Below, one piece after another: positions 24,182-32,099 of a stretch of 33,740 nucleotides of DNA. The notes beneath the pieces were generated by a model that saw nothing but the letters and a program-made list of their open reading frames with translations, had not been told where the DNA came from and did not search any database. Positions within the stretch are counted from its first letter, which is position 1, and each line of letters opens with the position of its first letter. This DNA is from Lachnoclostridium sp. An118 (GTDB lineage: Bacteria; Bacillota; Clostridia; Lachnospirales; Lachnospiraceae): contig NZ_NFLQ01000027.1 in NCBI RefSeq assembly GCF_002160985.1, forward strand, positions 1 to 33,740. Reading direction: 5' to 3'. A program made the position numbers and the translations under genes.

Positions 24182-24210
24182 ATTTTAATCTCCCGGAGCG
24201 GACATGGCAA
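24182..24210 (-). promoter_or_regulatory. Promoter of the zinc-ribbon/lectin operon
   Basis: On the minus strand TTGCCA (24210-24205) and TAAAAT (24187-24182) are separated by 17 bases, about 60 bases upstream of the start codon. Confidence 0.65.
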
Positions 24211-24388
24211 TAGCCAAATTGGAAAAAAGCCGGGAATCCTTCAAAAAACGAAGTGTCTCTGCCTGCATGTCCGTTTGCCTTTTGCTAATAGTGAAGTCAG
24301 CAAAGTTACTTGCCGAATCTCTCTGCAACGCATTTTTTGCTGGAAATCCCGGATAAATGCCAGATACTCGATCCAGTACCGTTGAGCA

Positions 24389-27300
24389 TCAACGCATCTC
24401 TTTCCCAATCTCCACCATAACCTCCCCTCGGTTGTCACTATATCCGCTCCCATAGAGACCATACAGATCATCATTGGCAGTCAGAAACAGAGGTCCTCTT
24501 CCTTTTGGAAGCACAGCCTTCCTTCCGATGCGGAAGCTTTCTCCATTGCCAATCCGCCCCACCAGACAGCCTTCCGATTCTCCCGGGCATGCGTATCCTG
24601 GCTTTGCGATAATCCCTATGCCCTCCGGTCCATAATTCGCCTTATGGCATGGAGGATTTACGTTCCAAAGCCCGCTCACATATTGGGCCGTCACGACCTC
24701 GTCCTCTTCAATCTGTACTCCGGTATCATTCCAGATTACCCGGGCCGACACCTCAACCGTAGTGGGATACAGGATACCCAGTACTTTTTCTACATTCTCC
24801 TCCGGAAACGCCTTGCTTAAAATGACCGCCATTTCTTCCCTAGTAGTCCCTGGATAAATCCTCTCATTCAAAATGATCCCCCCCACAGTGACAGCCCTGT
24901 GATCGGCAAGAATCTCCTTCAGGTCCAGAGCAAGCTCTGCCGCAGTTCTTCCCGCCTCTTTCAAAATTGCAGCCACATCTACAGGGTCATAAACAACGAG
25001 CAGCTCTGACAGAGCTCTCCGCCACTCCAGCTCTGTCAGCTGTCCTTTTTTCTTTTGTTCTGCGAACTGTGTAATCTGCATTTTTAAATCCATGCTCTTT
25101 TCCTCCTTTTGGATTGCTTTAAGCAGCAGCCCCTCGGTATCCTCCATCGTTATTTGAGGCCTCCTCTCCCGCAGTGCCTGAACAGTCTCCTCCTCCCCAT
25201 ATCCCTTTCTCCACATGCAGATCAAAAGCTCTCCGGAAGAAAGGTGGGGAAAAGCAGTGTCCAAATGCTCCAGGCAAACCCGGGCGCTGTCCTGATTTAT
25301 ATAGTGTTCGCGGGCCACTTCCTCCTTGTCCGCCGGGTGCAGATACTTCTCCAGAACCATTTTCATAGCGCCGGATTCCTCCAGCTCTATCTTATGCTCC
25401 CTAAGCAGCTGCAGACAGTCACGAACGCAAAGGCCGCTCTGTACGCTCCAGGAGATGAGCTCCTGATGAGTAACTTCACCCAGATAATTCCCTTCACTCC
25501 AGGGGCTGCTCCTCTCCTTCTTTTCATGAAGCGCTCGGACCGCCAGATACGCCTTACCCTTTACGAGGATTTCCAGGAAAGAGATTCGGGGTGGTTCTTC
25601 TTCCGCTTTCCAGGACAGGAAACGATCCGCCCGACTCGGTCCATTCCACATAATGTCCAGCTCATAACCAGAGGCGCCTTCCACCTGCCAAATCTCTATC
25701 CGCAGTTTCGCTCCATCAAGCTTCCCTCTGAATTTCGGACAGGGCAAGGGCTGAGCAGGATCATTTTTCCCGCCGCCTGAGAGAACCATAAAGACAGCTG
25801 CCATCCCAGCAAATCCGGCTGCCATCCAATCTCCGGTCTCACTGAAGGAAAAGGCTGTACCGCCGCCAGCGGCAAAGATGGAGAATCCAGTCTCAGACAC
25901 ACCGCCGCCGCTTTCTCCCCCTCCACCTTCTCCGCCACTGCCTCCAGCCGTACCACTGTCGCCGCCGCTTTCTCCGCCACCGCCAGAGGGATCGTCCGGA
26001 AGAAGTCTGGCCGCTTCCTCCTGGCTGACCAGCTTTCGGCACAGCAGCCCGGATACATAGGCCTCCAGCTCATCCCTGGCAAGAACAGCCAGCACTGCCT
26101 CCAGCTCCTGAAAATTATTTTTGTCAAACACTGATTGCACGATCTGGTCCACGGTCTCCTGCAGCTTTTCGCAGCTATTGGCCTTTCCCAAAATCTCCAG
26201 ATATTCCCGCATCCTTTTCAGGAAGTCAAATGCCTCGCCTGCATAGGACAGGGAATCTATATCCTCCAGCCGAAAGCCGGTCTTCTTATCATAGATAACC
26301 GTCAGGTGCTCGCCGAACACCGTCCTCAAAACTCCCTCCGGCCAAAGCTCCGCACGGACACTCCAGTCCTCCTTTCCCCCGCTGTACCAGAAGCTACCTC
26401 CCAACAGACGCTCTACGAAAAAGGTAAGCTCTCCCTCTATCTCCATACTCTTCCCCTGCGCCCTGTCTCCCTTTTTGTACTGGTAGGAGAAAGCAGGTCC
26501 TTTCTCTCCCTGGCGCCCCGCAATCTGCAGTATCTCCAGATCCAGCACGCTTCCTGCCTGAAGAGAGAAACGGAATGTATCTGAGGAAAGCTCTACTTCT
26601 CCCCAGAGCTCCAGGCTGACTACAAGAGTCAGCACGGTATGCAGCCGCAGGCTGTACGTCTTTTCTGCGCTTTCGCCGTTTTCTGACGATCCATCCGCCA
26701 TAGTACAGGACAGACTGCTCCCCTTCAGAATCTCCAGGTCAAAAAGGGGCTCCCCGCTCTGCCCAATCTCAAAAATCTGCGCTAACAGACTGTCAAGAGA
26801 AAGGTCCGTTTCCAGCGTCAGCTCCATCTGCCAACAGGTCTGCTTTTCTCCGCTGGCATAGGAGAGCCCTCCCTTCCACTTCTGTCCGGCCAGACAAGCC
26901 TCGGCCTCCAGATAGCAGCGCTTCTCCTCCCGGTGCCCTTCAGACGCGTAGGCACACTCCAGATGAAAGATCAATTGGTCCAGCTGCAGACTTCCGGCGC
27001 TTCCCAGCGCAAAAACCGGGGTATCCCCGTTCTCCAGGGCTGACATTTCCGCCCTGTATCCCCTCTCGTCCATCCGGATCTCTCCCTGAAATCCAAGACT
27101 GAAGTTCTCTACAGACAGCTCCACCTCCCCGGACAGAGCCAATCGGCTCTTCTTCTCTGCAATCTGATACAGCAGCCGCACATTCCGGAAAACAACTGCG
27201 TAAAAAAGTTCAATCTCAGGAAGCCCGGCATAGTAAAGCTGATCCCATATCGATCCCCGCTTCTCCAGGCAGCCCAGTATGACCAGCCTCTGCGCCCCAT

Positions 27301-27718
27301 GATATCCGATCTTCAGAGCCCCTGAAAATACGCTTAGCTTCTTAAGCTCCGAAACCATCCACAAGCAGATCCCTTTCTCCATATACCCCCGCTTCTCCCG
27401 CAGCAGTCCGGAAAGCTCGCCGGGCAGCTCGGGATCCGCCGGGAAAAGGGCGCCCGCTGATGGGGCCGTCTCCCCCTGACTGCAGTGGGAACAGATGAGA
27501 CCGGCGCTTTCCAGACAGCAGCCCGCAAAATAATCCCCGGCGCTCTCATCCGCAAGGTTTGTAAGAGAGGCCTCTGCATCGACAGAGTCTTCTCTAAGTC
27601 TCAGATAAAAAGACTGCCGGGCTGTATTGCCCTGAAGCCCCACCTCCAGCGGCCACTCCTTTGTCCCTTTTGCCAGTCTGCCTGCCCGCAGGCAGACTGA
27701 CAGATTTACTTCCCACAT
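24389..27718 (-). CDS. Large multidomain protein ending in a LecA (PA-IL)-like domain
   Basis: An 1109-residue protein of unknown role. Residues about 1-500 are beta-rich with several repeat-like segments (for example around 190-225, 240-305, 355-400 and 425-480). A helical region is followed by a Gly/Ser/Glu linker (576-607), a hydrophobic Gly/Ala-rich stretch (611-650), an Fn3-like segment (about 655-742), helical repeats (about 745-985) and a C-terminal domain (990-1106). That domain matches the LecA fold: VIWNDTGVQIEEDE, a central Tyr/Trp, GRIGNGESFRIG, and FLTANDDLYG ... DNRGEVMVEIG. LecA binds galactose with Ca2+; binding here is untested. No signal peptide. ATG is preceded only by a weak AGGA. 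It lies 14 bases after the 123-residue gene. Confidence 0.8.
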   Translation of the reverse strand: MWEVNLSVCLRAGRLAKGTKEWPLEVGLQGNTARQSFYLRLREDSVDAEASLTNLADESAGDYFAGCCLESAGLICSHCSQGETAPSAGALFPADPELPGELSGLLREKRGYMEKGICLWMVSELKKLSVFSGALKIGYHGAQRLVILGCLEKRGSIWDQLYYAGLPEIELFYAVVFRNVRLLYQIAEKKSRLALSGEVELSVENFSLGFQGEIRMDERGYRAEMSALENGDTPVFALGSAGSLQLDQLIFHLECAYASEGHREEKRCYLEAEACLAGQKWKGGLSYASGEKQTCWQMELTLETDLSLDSLLAQIFEIGQSGEPLFDLEILKGSSLSCTMADGSSENGESAEKTYSLRLHTVLTLVVSLELWGEVELSSDTFRFSLQAGSVLDLEILQIAGRQGEKGPAFSYQYKKGDRAQGKSMEIEGELTFFVERLLGGSFWYSGGKEDWSVRAELWPEGVLRTVFGEHLTVIYDKKTGFRLEDIDSLSYAGEAFDFLKRMREYLEILGKANSCEKLQETVDQIVQSVFDKNNFQELEAVLAVLARDELEAYVSGLLCRKLVSQEEAARLLPDDPSGGGGESGGDSGTAGGSGGEGGGGESGGGVSETGFSIFAAGGGTAFSFSETGDWMAAGFAGMAAVFMVLSGGGKNDPAQPLPCPKFRGKLDGAKLRIEIWQVEGASGYELDIMWNGPSRADRFLSWKAEEEPPRISFLEILVKGKAYLAVRALHEKKERSSPWSEGNYLGEVTHQELISWSVQSGLCVRDCLQLLREHKIELEESGAMKMVLEKYLHPADKEEVAREHYINQDSARVCLEHLDTAFPHLSSGELLICMWRKGYGEEETVQALRERRPQITMEDTEGLLLKAIQKEEKSMDLKMQITQFAEQKKKGQLTELEWRRALSELLVVYDPVDVAAILKEAGRTAAELALDLKEILADHRAVTVGGIILNERIYPGTTREEMAVILSKAFPEENVEKVLGILYPTTVEVSARVIWNDTGVQIEEDEVVTAQYVSGLWNVNPPCHKANYGPEGIGIIAKPGYACPGESEGCLVGRIGNGESFRIGRKAVLPKGRGPLFLTANDDLYGLYGSGYSDNRGEVMVEIGKEMR

Positions 27719-27732
27719 TTATCGGACAGGTC

Positions 27733-28104
27733 CTACTTGTCTTCCGCCTTTTCAGACTTGTCCTCCAACGTATTGGTTGTCACTGCAAACTGATTTTTCT
27801 CCGGATCATACTCGCCTTCCTTTACGCTTGCCTGGAAACTGTCAATATACTCATCCACATGAGCAAGCTCCAGAATACTCTTAGGCGGCTCTACCTTGGC
27901 GTAAATAGCGTCTCCGCCCCCGAAGGTCACTTGCATCACCACGTCCCGGGTTACCTCCTCCTTCGCGTCCGTGCCGGAGGATGCCTCCTGAATTACCCTG
28001 AAATCAAAAGGGTTCTGAGGTGTGATGCTGGTGGGTATCTCCAGTCCCATATTATATTTTGTGTTCTCATCCATCTTGACTGTCAGTTGAATTCCAATTT
28101 CCAT
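27733..28104 (-). CDS. Hypothetical 123-residue protein, partner of the LecA-domain protein
   Basis: A soluble acidic protein starting MEIGIQLTVKMDEN, with no signal peptide or membrane segment. Beta-prone segments alternate with charged loops, and the tail (DKSEKAEDK) is charged. I do not recognise a family. AAAGGAGAG lies about ten bases before the ATG. It is followed after 14 bases by the 1109-residue gene, so they are probably expressed together, and a functional link is inferred only from this. Confidence 0.7.
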   Translation of the reverse strand: MEIGIQLTVKMDENTKYNMGLEIPTSITPQNPFDFRVIQEASSGTDAKEEVTRDVVMQVTFGGGDAIYAKVEPPKSILELAHVDEYIDSFQASVKEGEYDPEKNQFAVTTNTLEDKSEKAEDK

Positions 28105-28183
28105 TGAGTTGTGCTCTCCTTTCGCCTCGCTATTTTATCCCTTTGTTCACCTCATCTCTATGCAGCTATAGGCAAACAGAAAA

Positions 28184-28222
28184 GGCAGAATAAAAAGGCG
28201 TAGCTACGCCTTTTATCCTGCC
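28184..28222. terminator. Terminator between the defence-like operon and the LecA-domain operon
   Basis: A GGCAG/CTGCC outer stem (28184-28188 and 28218-28222) encloses the 22-base palindrome AAAAGGCGTAGCTACGCC plus TTTT (28193-28214). A/T runs flank the GC core, so it can terminate on either strand. Confidence 0.75.
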
Positions 28223-28296
28223 ATTGAAAAACCATTTTTATTATAGCACCCCTGGGACAGCTATTGCAATGATAATCTCCTTCGATTCAATATTTT

Positions 28297-28953
28297 CTAT
28301 TCAATATTGGATTCAGAATCTACGCTTTGAGAAAGCACTCTGTTCCCTTTATATGCAGCGCGAAATACTTTTACCTTTTTCACATATTCTCTGGCCAATT
28401 TGCCAGCCGCCAACTCAAGCAATCTCTTACGTTCAGGATCTTTTTCTCTTTCAATTGCTGTTTCAAGCCGCTCACACATTTTTTCCAGTCTTTCAAGCAG
28501 CCACCCGAGATTATGTATAGGACGGTATAATTTCAGCATTTTGATCATCTCTCGTCCCTTCGGATCATCCGAATCAATTCCGCCAAGCTCATTGCGATAA
28601 AAAATTGTATTATAATCCGTGTACACTGGATTATAAAATAATTCATTTTCTATTCGGGAACTGCTTTCTATATCTCCTTTATATTTATCTCCCTTGGACA
28701 AATTGCACTTAGGACAGGACCACATAAGATTTTCGTAATCCGTTTTCAAATAGTCCTTTTTGTTCTTAAATATTTTCTCTGGTATAAAGTGTTCCACATG
28801 GTATGGCACTGCCACAAGATTTTCATCCATATTACAATAACAACACCTGCAATGGAAGTCTCGTTTCAGGTATTTTACATATTTTCTTGGTTTATCAAAC
28901 TGTACTGTACAGGTTCTCGTTATCTTATGCTCTTTAAAATCTGCATATTTCAT
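28297..28953 (-). CDS. HNH endonuclease family protein
   Basis: A 218-residue protein. A zinc-binding pair of CxxC knuckles (C37-x2-C40 and C80-x2-C83) brackets the HNH core: HVEHFIPEK (His55), YENLMW (Asn75), and CNLSKGDK (Asn84). The C-terminal half is helical, with a Leu/Arg/Glu-rich coiled-coil-like segment. HNH enzymes cut DNA with a single metal ion and are common in restriction and defence systems. Its start is four bases after the stop of the receiver gene, and it is last in the operon, ahead of a terminator. The substrate is not known. Confidence 0.85.
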   Translation of the reverse strand: MKYADFKEHKITRTCTVQFDKPRKYVKYLKRDFHCRCCYCNMDENLVAVPYHVEHFIPEKIFKNKKDYLKTDYENLMWSCPKCNLSKGDKYKGDIESSSRIENELFYNPVYTDYNTIFYRNELGGIDSDDPKGREMIKMLKLYRPIHNLGWLLERLEKMCERLETAIEREKDPERKRLLELAAGKLAREYVKKVKVFRAAYKGNRVLSQSVDSESNIE

Positions 28954-28957
28954 TTAA

Positions 28958-29614
28958 TCATCCTAACAATTCTTCGTACTTTTTTAACTGTTGAAAAACA
29001 TCCTTAATTTCATCCATATCCAAACCAGTGTCTACTGTCGTCTGATACAACTGTTTATATCGCCCCAGTTCCGTCTCAATTTCCATAATCCGTTCCAGGG
29101 CCTTCTCGTCTTCACTGTCCTTGTCCAGCTTCTGAAGTTCTACGGCAAGGTTTTCTTCCAGAGTTTCTCGGCGTGTTACATATTTCTGCATATTGAGAAT
29201 TATATTTCTCACAAGTTCTTTGGTCTCCTCAAGTTCGGGATTCAAAAATATTTTTTTAGGATATACCTTATCTGCATCAGTGTGCTCAGACTGTTTGCTC
29301 TCTTCCGGCGCATTTGTCATAATAACAACAGGAAATTCGGGAATTTCGTCGTGCATAAACTCAATAATCTGCCAGCCTTTAATGACATCTGCCGTCGTAT
29401 CAAGACGGAAATCCACTATCAAAGCCTGGATATTTTTTTCATCTATATCGTCCTGTATTTCCTGTAAGATATCTTCCCTCTTACGCCCTTCCAACTCATA
29501 CTCTTTAAACTCAATTTCCGGTTTGTCCAGGATCCATCCGGCATTGTCCAAAATAGATACCTGAATATCGTCCCGTTCGTCTTTTTCATCGTCTATAATC
29601 CCTATTCGATACAT
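28958..29614 (-). CDS. Response-regulator receiver protein without a DNA-binding output
   Basis: A 218-residue protein. The N-terminal receiver domain (about 1-130) has the acidic pair Asp8-Asp9 in IIDDEKDE, the phosphoacceptor Asp68 in LIVDFRLD, Thr100 in VVIMTNAP, and Lys120 in VYPKKIF, so it should be phosphorylatable. The rest (about 130-218) is helical and looks coiled-coil-like; no winged helix or other known output is seen. The ATG shares a base with the kinase stop (TAATG), and AAGGAGG precedes it. The upstream protein carries a histidine-kinase-like module and is the likely partner. Confidence 0.85.
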   Translation of the reverse strand: MYRIGIIDDEKDERDDIQVSILDNAGWILDKPEIEFKEYELEGRKREDILQEIQDDIDEKNIQALIVDFRLDTTADVIKGWQIIEFMHDEIPEFPVVIMTNAPEESKQSEHTDADKVYPKKIFLNPELEETKELVRNIILNMQKYVTRRETLEENLAVELQKLDKDSEDEKALERIMEIETELGRYKQLYQTTVDTGLDMDEIKDVFQQLKKYEELLG

Positions 29615-32094
29615 TATACCCTCCTTTCCGGCTTTCTCCATTCTATTTTCAAGCCGAAGCCATCTGTTTTATCCATAACAGAAATAATTCCGTTATTTCT
29701 TTCTACCGTTTCTCTTACAATCCAAAGGCCCAGCCCTGTCCCTTTTCCCTTTTTTGAAGTTTCTCCTATTTCAAAAATTTTATCCGGATTATCGCGAAAC
29801 ATATCCGCAAGAGGCGGACCATTATTTTCCATAGTCAGAACCACCCTATCTGTTGTGCTTTCTATTTCAAAAGCCACCTTCCTTTCAGGGTTATGTGTCT
29901 GTTCAAGGAACCATGCCGCATTTAATATAAAATTATTCAGGATGATATACATATCTACCAGAGCAATCGAGACTGTATCATCCGACTCCTCCCCCGACGG
30001 TTCTACGCTAACGGAAATATGCTTCTTCGCCAAAATTATTTTCCACTTTTCCAGAATAGTCGTCACCATCTTTTCCAGGGAAATTTCCTGCGCTTTTAAA
30101 CTGTCTTTTTGCAATCCTTCCATAATCACATCCAAGAAAGCGGCAATAAGCATATCATTCTTTTCCAGACTATCAATTCTGTTGTATGGATTGTATGCAG
30201 GAAGACCTTCATATTCTTTCCCCTTTAATATATAGTTTACTCTGCTTCGTATCTGGGAAGCCTGGACATGAAACTGAGTGTTGATCGCATTAAACTCGTG
30301 AAAAAAAGTATTCATCAGTATTCCTGATGCGCTCAGAATCTGAAGCATCTGTTTACCGTTCAACGCCTGTTCAGTTTCCTGCATCAGCTTGTATACCGTT
30401 CCAAACATCTCGTCTTGCGTAAATTCACTGTCAGTCTTCTTTTCATGTTCCGTTTCGCGCCGTATTGCCTCTTCTTTAATCTTCTCCGCGTAGTCTGACA
30501 ATTCATCTTCTATAGATTTGATCCATTTGGTATACTCTCTGTATATATACTGTCTGTCAAATTCAAACTCCTTGAGACATTCCTGCAACAAACTGATAAA
30601 AATATAGTATGTATCTGTCAGCGCAAGCCCTTCACGGTTGGCCATATCCTCCAGATTCGGATTGGTTTCACGTCCAATCTTCACCAGACCAATCATCTGA
30701 TAAGGCTGTACACGCCACGAACCTGTTGGATGTGCCACAGACGCCGGGCTCTTCTGCGCACGTGCCCCCATTTCCAGCCAGTCATACATTGCGCCATCAT
30801 CACCGTATGGCCGGACTTTAAAGTCATCCCTATACAATTTTATCCCTGAAAACTGCTCCAGCAATCTCTTTCTTTTTCTGACCGCCACCTTCTTCATTAT
30901 TGCATAGTCATTGTTTGCGTTTCTAAGAAAATACATCTCTGCAGTAAACGGGCCCACTTTCTGTATTTTTTCCAGTCGGTCAGAGGGTAAAATATCCGTC
31001 ACTCTCTTTTCAATCAACAGCTCTTTCGCATAATCAGATTTCCGGTAATGCTGTTTCTGCAACTTCTCTCTTGACCAGAATTCATCTGTCGATTTTGTGG
31101 CTACTGACCCGTATTTTTCCACCGTCACTTTTTTTACAGACAAGTCAATTTCATTACGGAGAAGCCGAATCTTCAACAGCTCATCCCCATCATATTCCCC
31201 ATATATTCTGTAGTCATAATCATCATTATCTATAGCTACCTTCTCTGTTTTAAAACTAAATTTCGGCAAAAGAACATTTCTAACAATTACTTCAAATCTG
31301 TCCGCACTTCCGATAGGGTTGATACTCTTAAGATTCGTATTTACTTTCCTAAAAAGGCGCTCACTCCAGGCCTCTCTGATCGGGCTCAAAATAATCACAG
31401 TACCTGTTGACCAATCATGCTCCTCTAAAAGAGCATTATCCTCTCCCATGATCCCTCTTACTATACTTTTATATTCGGTATATTCCGTCTCCAGATCCGC
31501 TTTTACATCACTGATCAACGTCGCATCGGCAAACTGTTCCCAGTCCATACCCCATCGGACAGTTTCAGCGCTGTCTGTCGATTTCGTATACATAATCGAT
31601 TTCATAGACAATTTATCAAGAGCAAATCTTCCTATACCTTTTGCCCCCGTTTTGACCCGTCCCTTGGCAGACATGATATTATTTTCTTTATTGCTCGTAC
31701 CAATATACATCCATGCAGATCTGACGACATCTTCCGTCATTCCAGTCCCATTATCTGCAACTATAATTTTATTATGAGCGAACAAGATATCTTTTAATCC
31801 GTTTTGCAGCTTATCCGGTAAATTCTGCTTTTTAATCCAGGTAATTCCTTTTATCTCATAACATTCTCTGACAAACCGCAGTTCCTTTTCCGATAAATAT
31901 TCCGCAAAATGTGTGACTTTCGCTTTATCAGGAACATCTGGAAACGGCATATAAAAATCCACATAAACACAGGTGGCATCTGCATCATAGGAGTTTTTTA
32001 TCAACTCGATTAAAGCCCCGTCCACATCTGCTATGTTTTCACGGCCAATCAGCCTTGCCGCTTTAGCACCGACCTGAAATTCTACCTTTTGCAT
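29614..32094 (-). CDS. Double-GHKL ATPase: MutL/Hsp90-like N terminus and histidine-kinase-like C terminus
   Basis: An 826-residue protein with two ATP-binding modules of the GHKL class. The N-terminal one has ALIELIKNSYDADA (N-box, Asn34), VADNGTGM (114-119) and TGAKGIGRFA (149-158), like MutL, Hsp90 and MORC ATPases. After about 400 residues a helical region carries an H-box, FFHEFNAI (His599). It is followed by a second catalytic module with ILNAAWF (720s), MENNGPP (about 757) and KGKGTGLGLWIV (about 784-792), like histidine kinases. The domain order suggests that ATP binding by the first module controls phosphotransfer. It is five bases after the methyltransferase gene and coupled to the receiver gene. 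No membrane segment or known sensor is seen. Confidence 0.85.
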   Translation of the reverse strand: MQKVEFQVGAKAARLIGRENIADVDGALIELIKNSYDADATCVYVDFYMPFPDVPDKAKVTHFAEYLSEKELRFVRECYEIKGITWIKKQNLPDKLQNGLKDILFAHNKIIVADNGTGMTEDVVRSAWMYIGTSNKENNIMSAKGRVKTGAKGIGRFALDKLSMKSIMYTKSTDSAETVRWGMDWEQFADATLISDVKADLETEYTEYKSIVRGIMGEDNALLEEHDWSTGTVIILSPIREAWSERLFRKVNTNLKSINPIGSADRFEVIVRNVLLPKFSFKTEKVAIDNDDYDYRIYGEYDGDELLKIRLLRNEIDLSVKKVTVEKYGSVATKSTDEFWSREKLQKQHYRKSDYAKELLIEKRVTDILPSDRLEKIQKVGPFTAEMYFLRNANNDYAIMKKVAVRKRKRLLEQFSGIKLYRDDFKVRPYGDDGAMYDWLEMGARAQKSPASVAHPTGSWRVQPYQMIGLVKIGRETNPNLEDMANREGLALTDTYYIFISLLQECLKEFEFDRQYIYREYTKWIKSIEDELSDYAEKIKEEAIRRETEHEKKTDSEFTQDEMFGTVYKLMQETEQALNGKQMLQILSASGILMNTFFHEFNAINTQFHVQASQIRSRVNYILKGKEYEGLPAYNPYNRIDSLEKNDMLIAAFLDVIMEGLQKDSLKAQEISLEKMVTTILEKWKIILAKKHISVSVEPSGEESDDTVSIALVDMYIILNNFILNAAWFLEQTHNPERKVAFEIESTTDRVVLTMENNGPPLADMFRDNPDKIFEIGETSKKGKGTGLGLWIVRETVERNNGIISVMDKTDGFGLKIEWRKPERRV

Positions 32095-32099
32095 TTACC

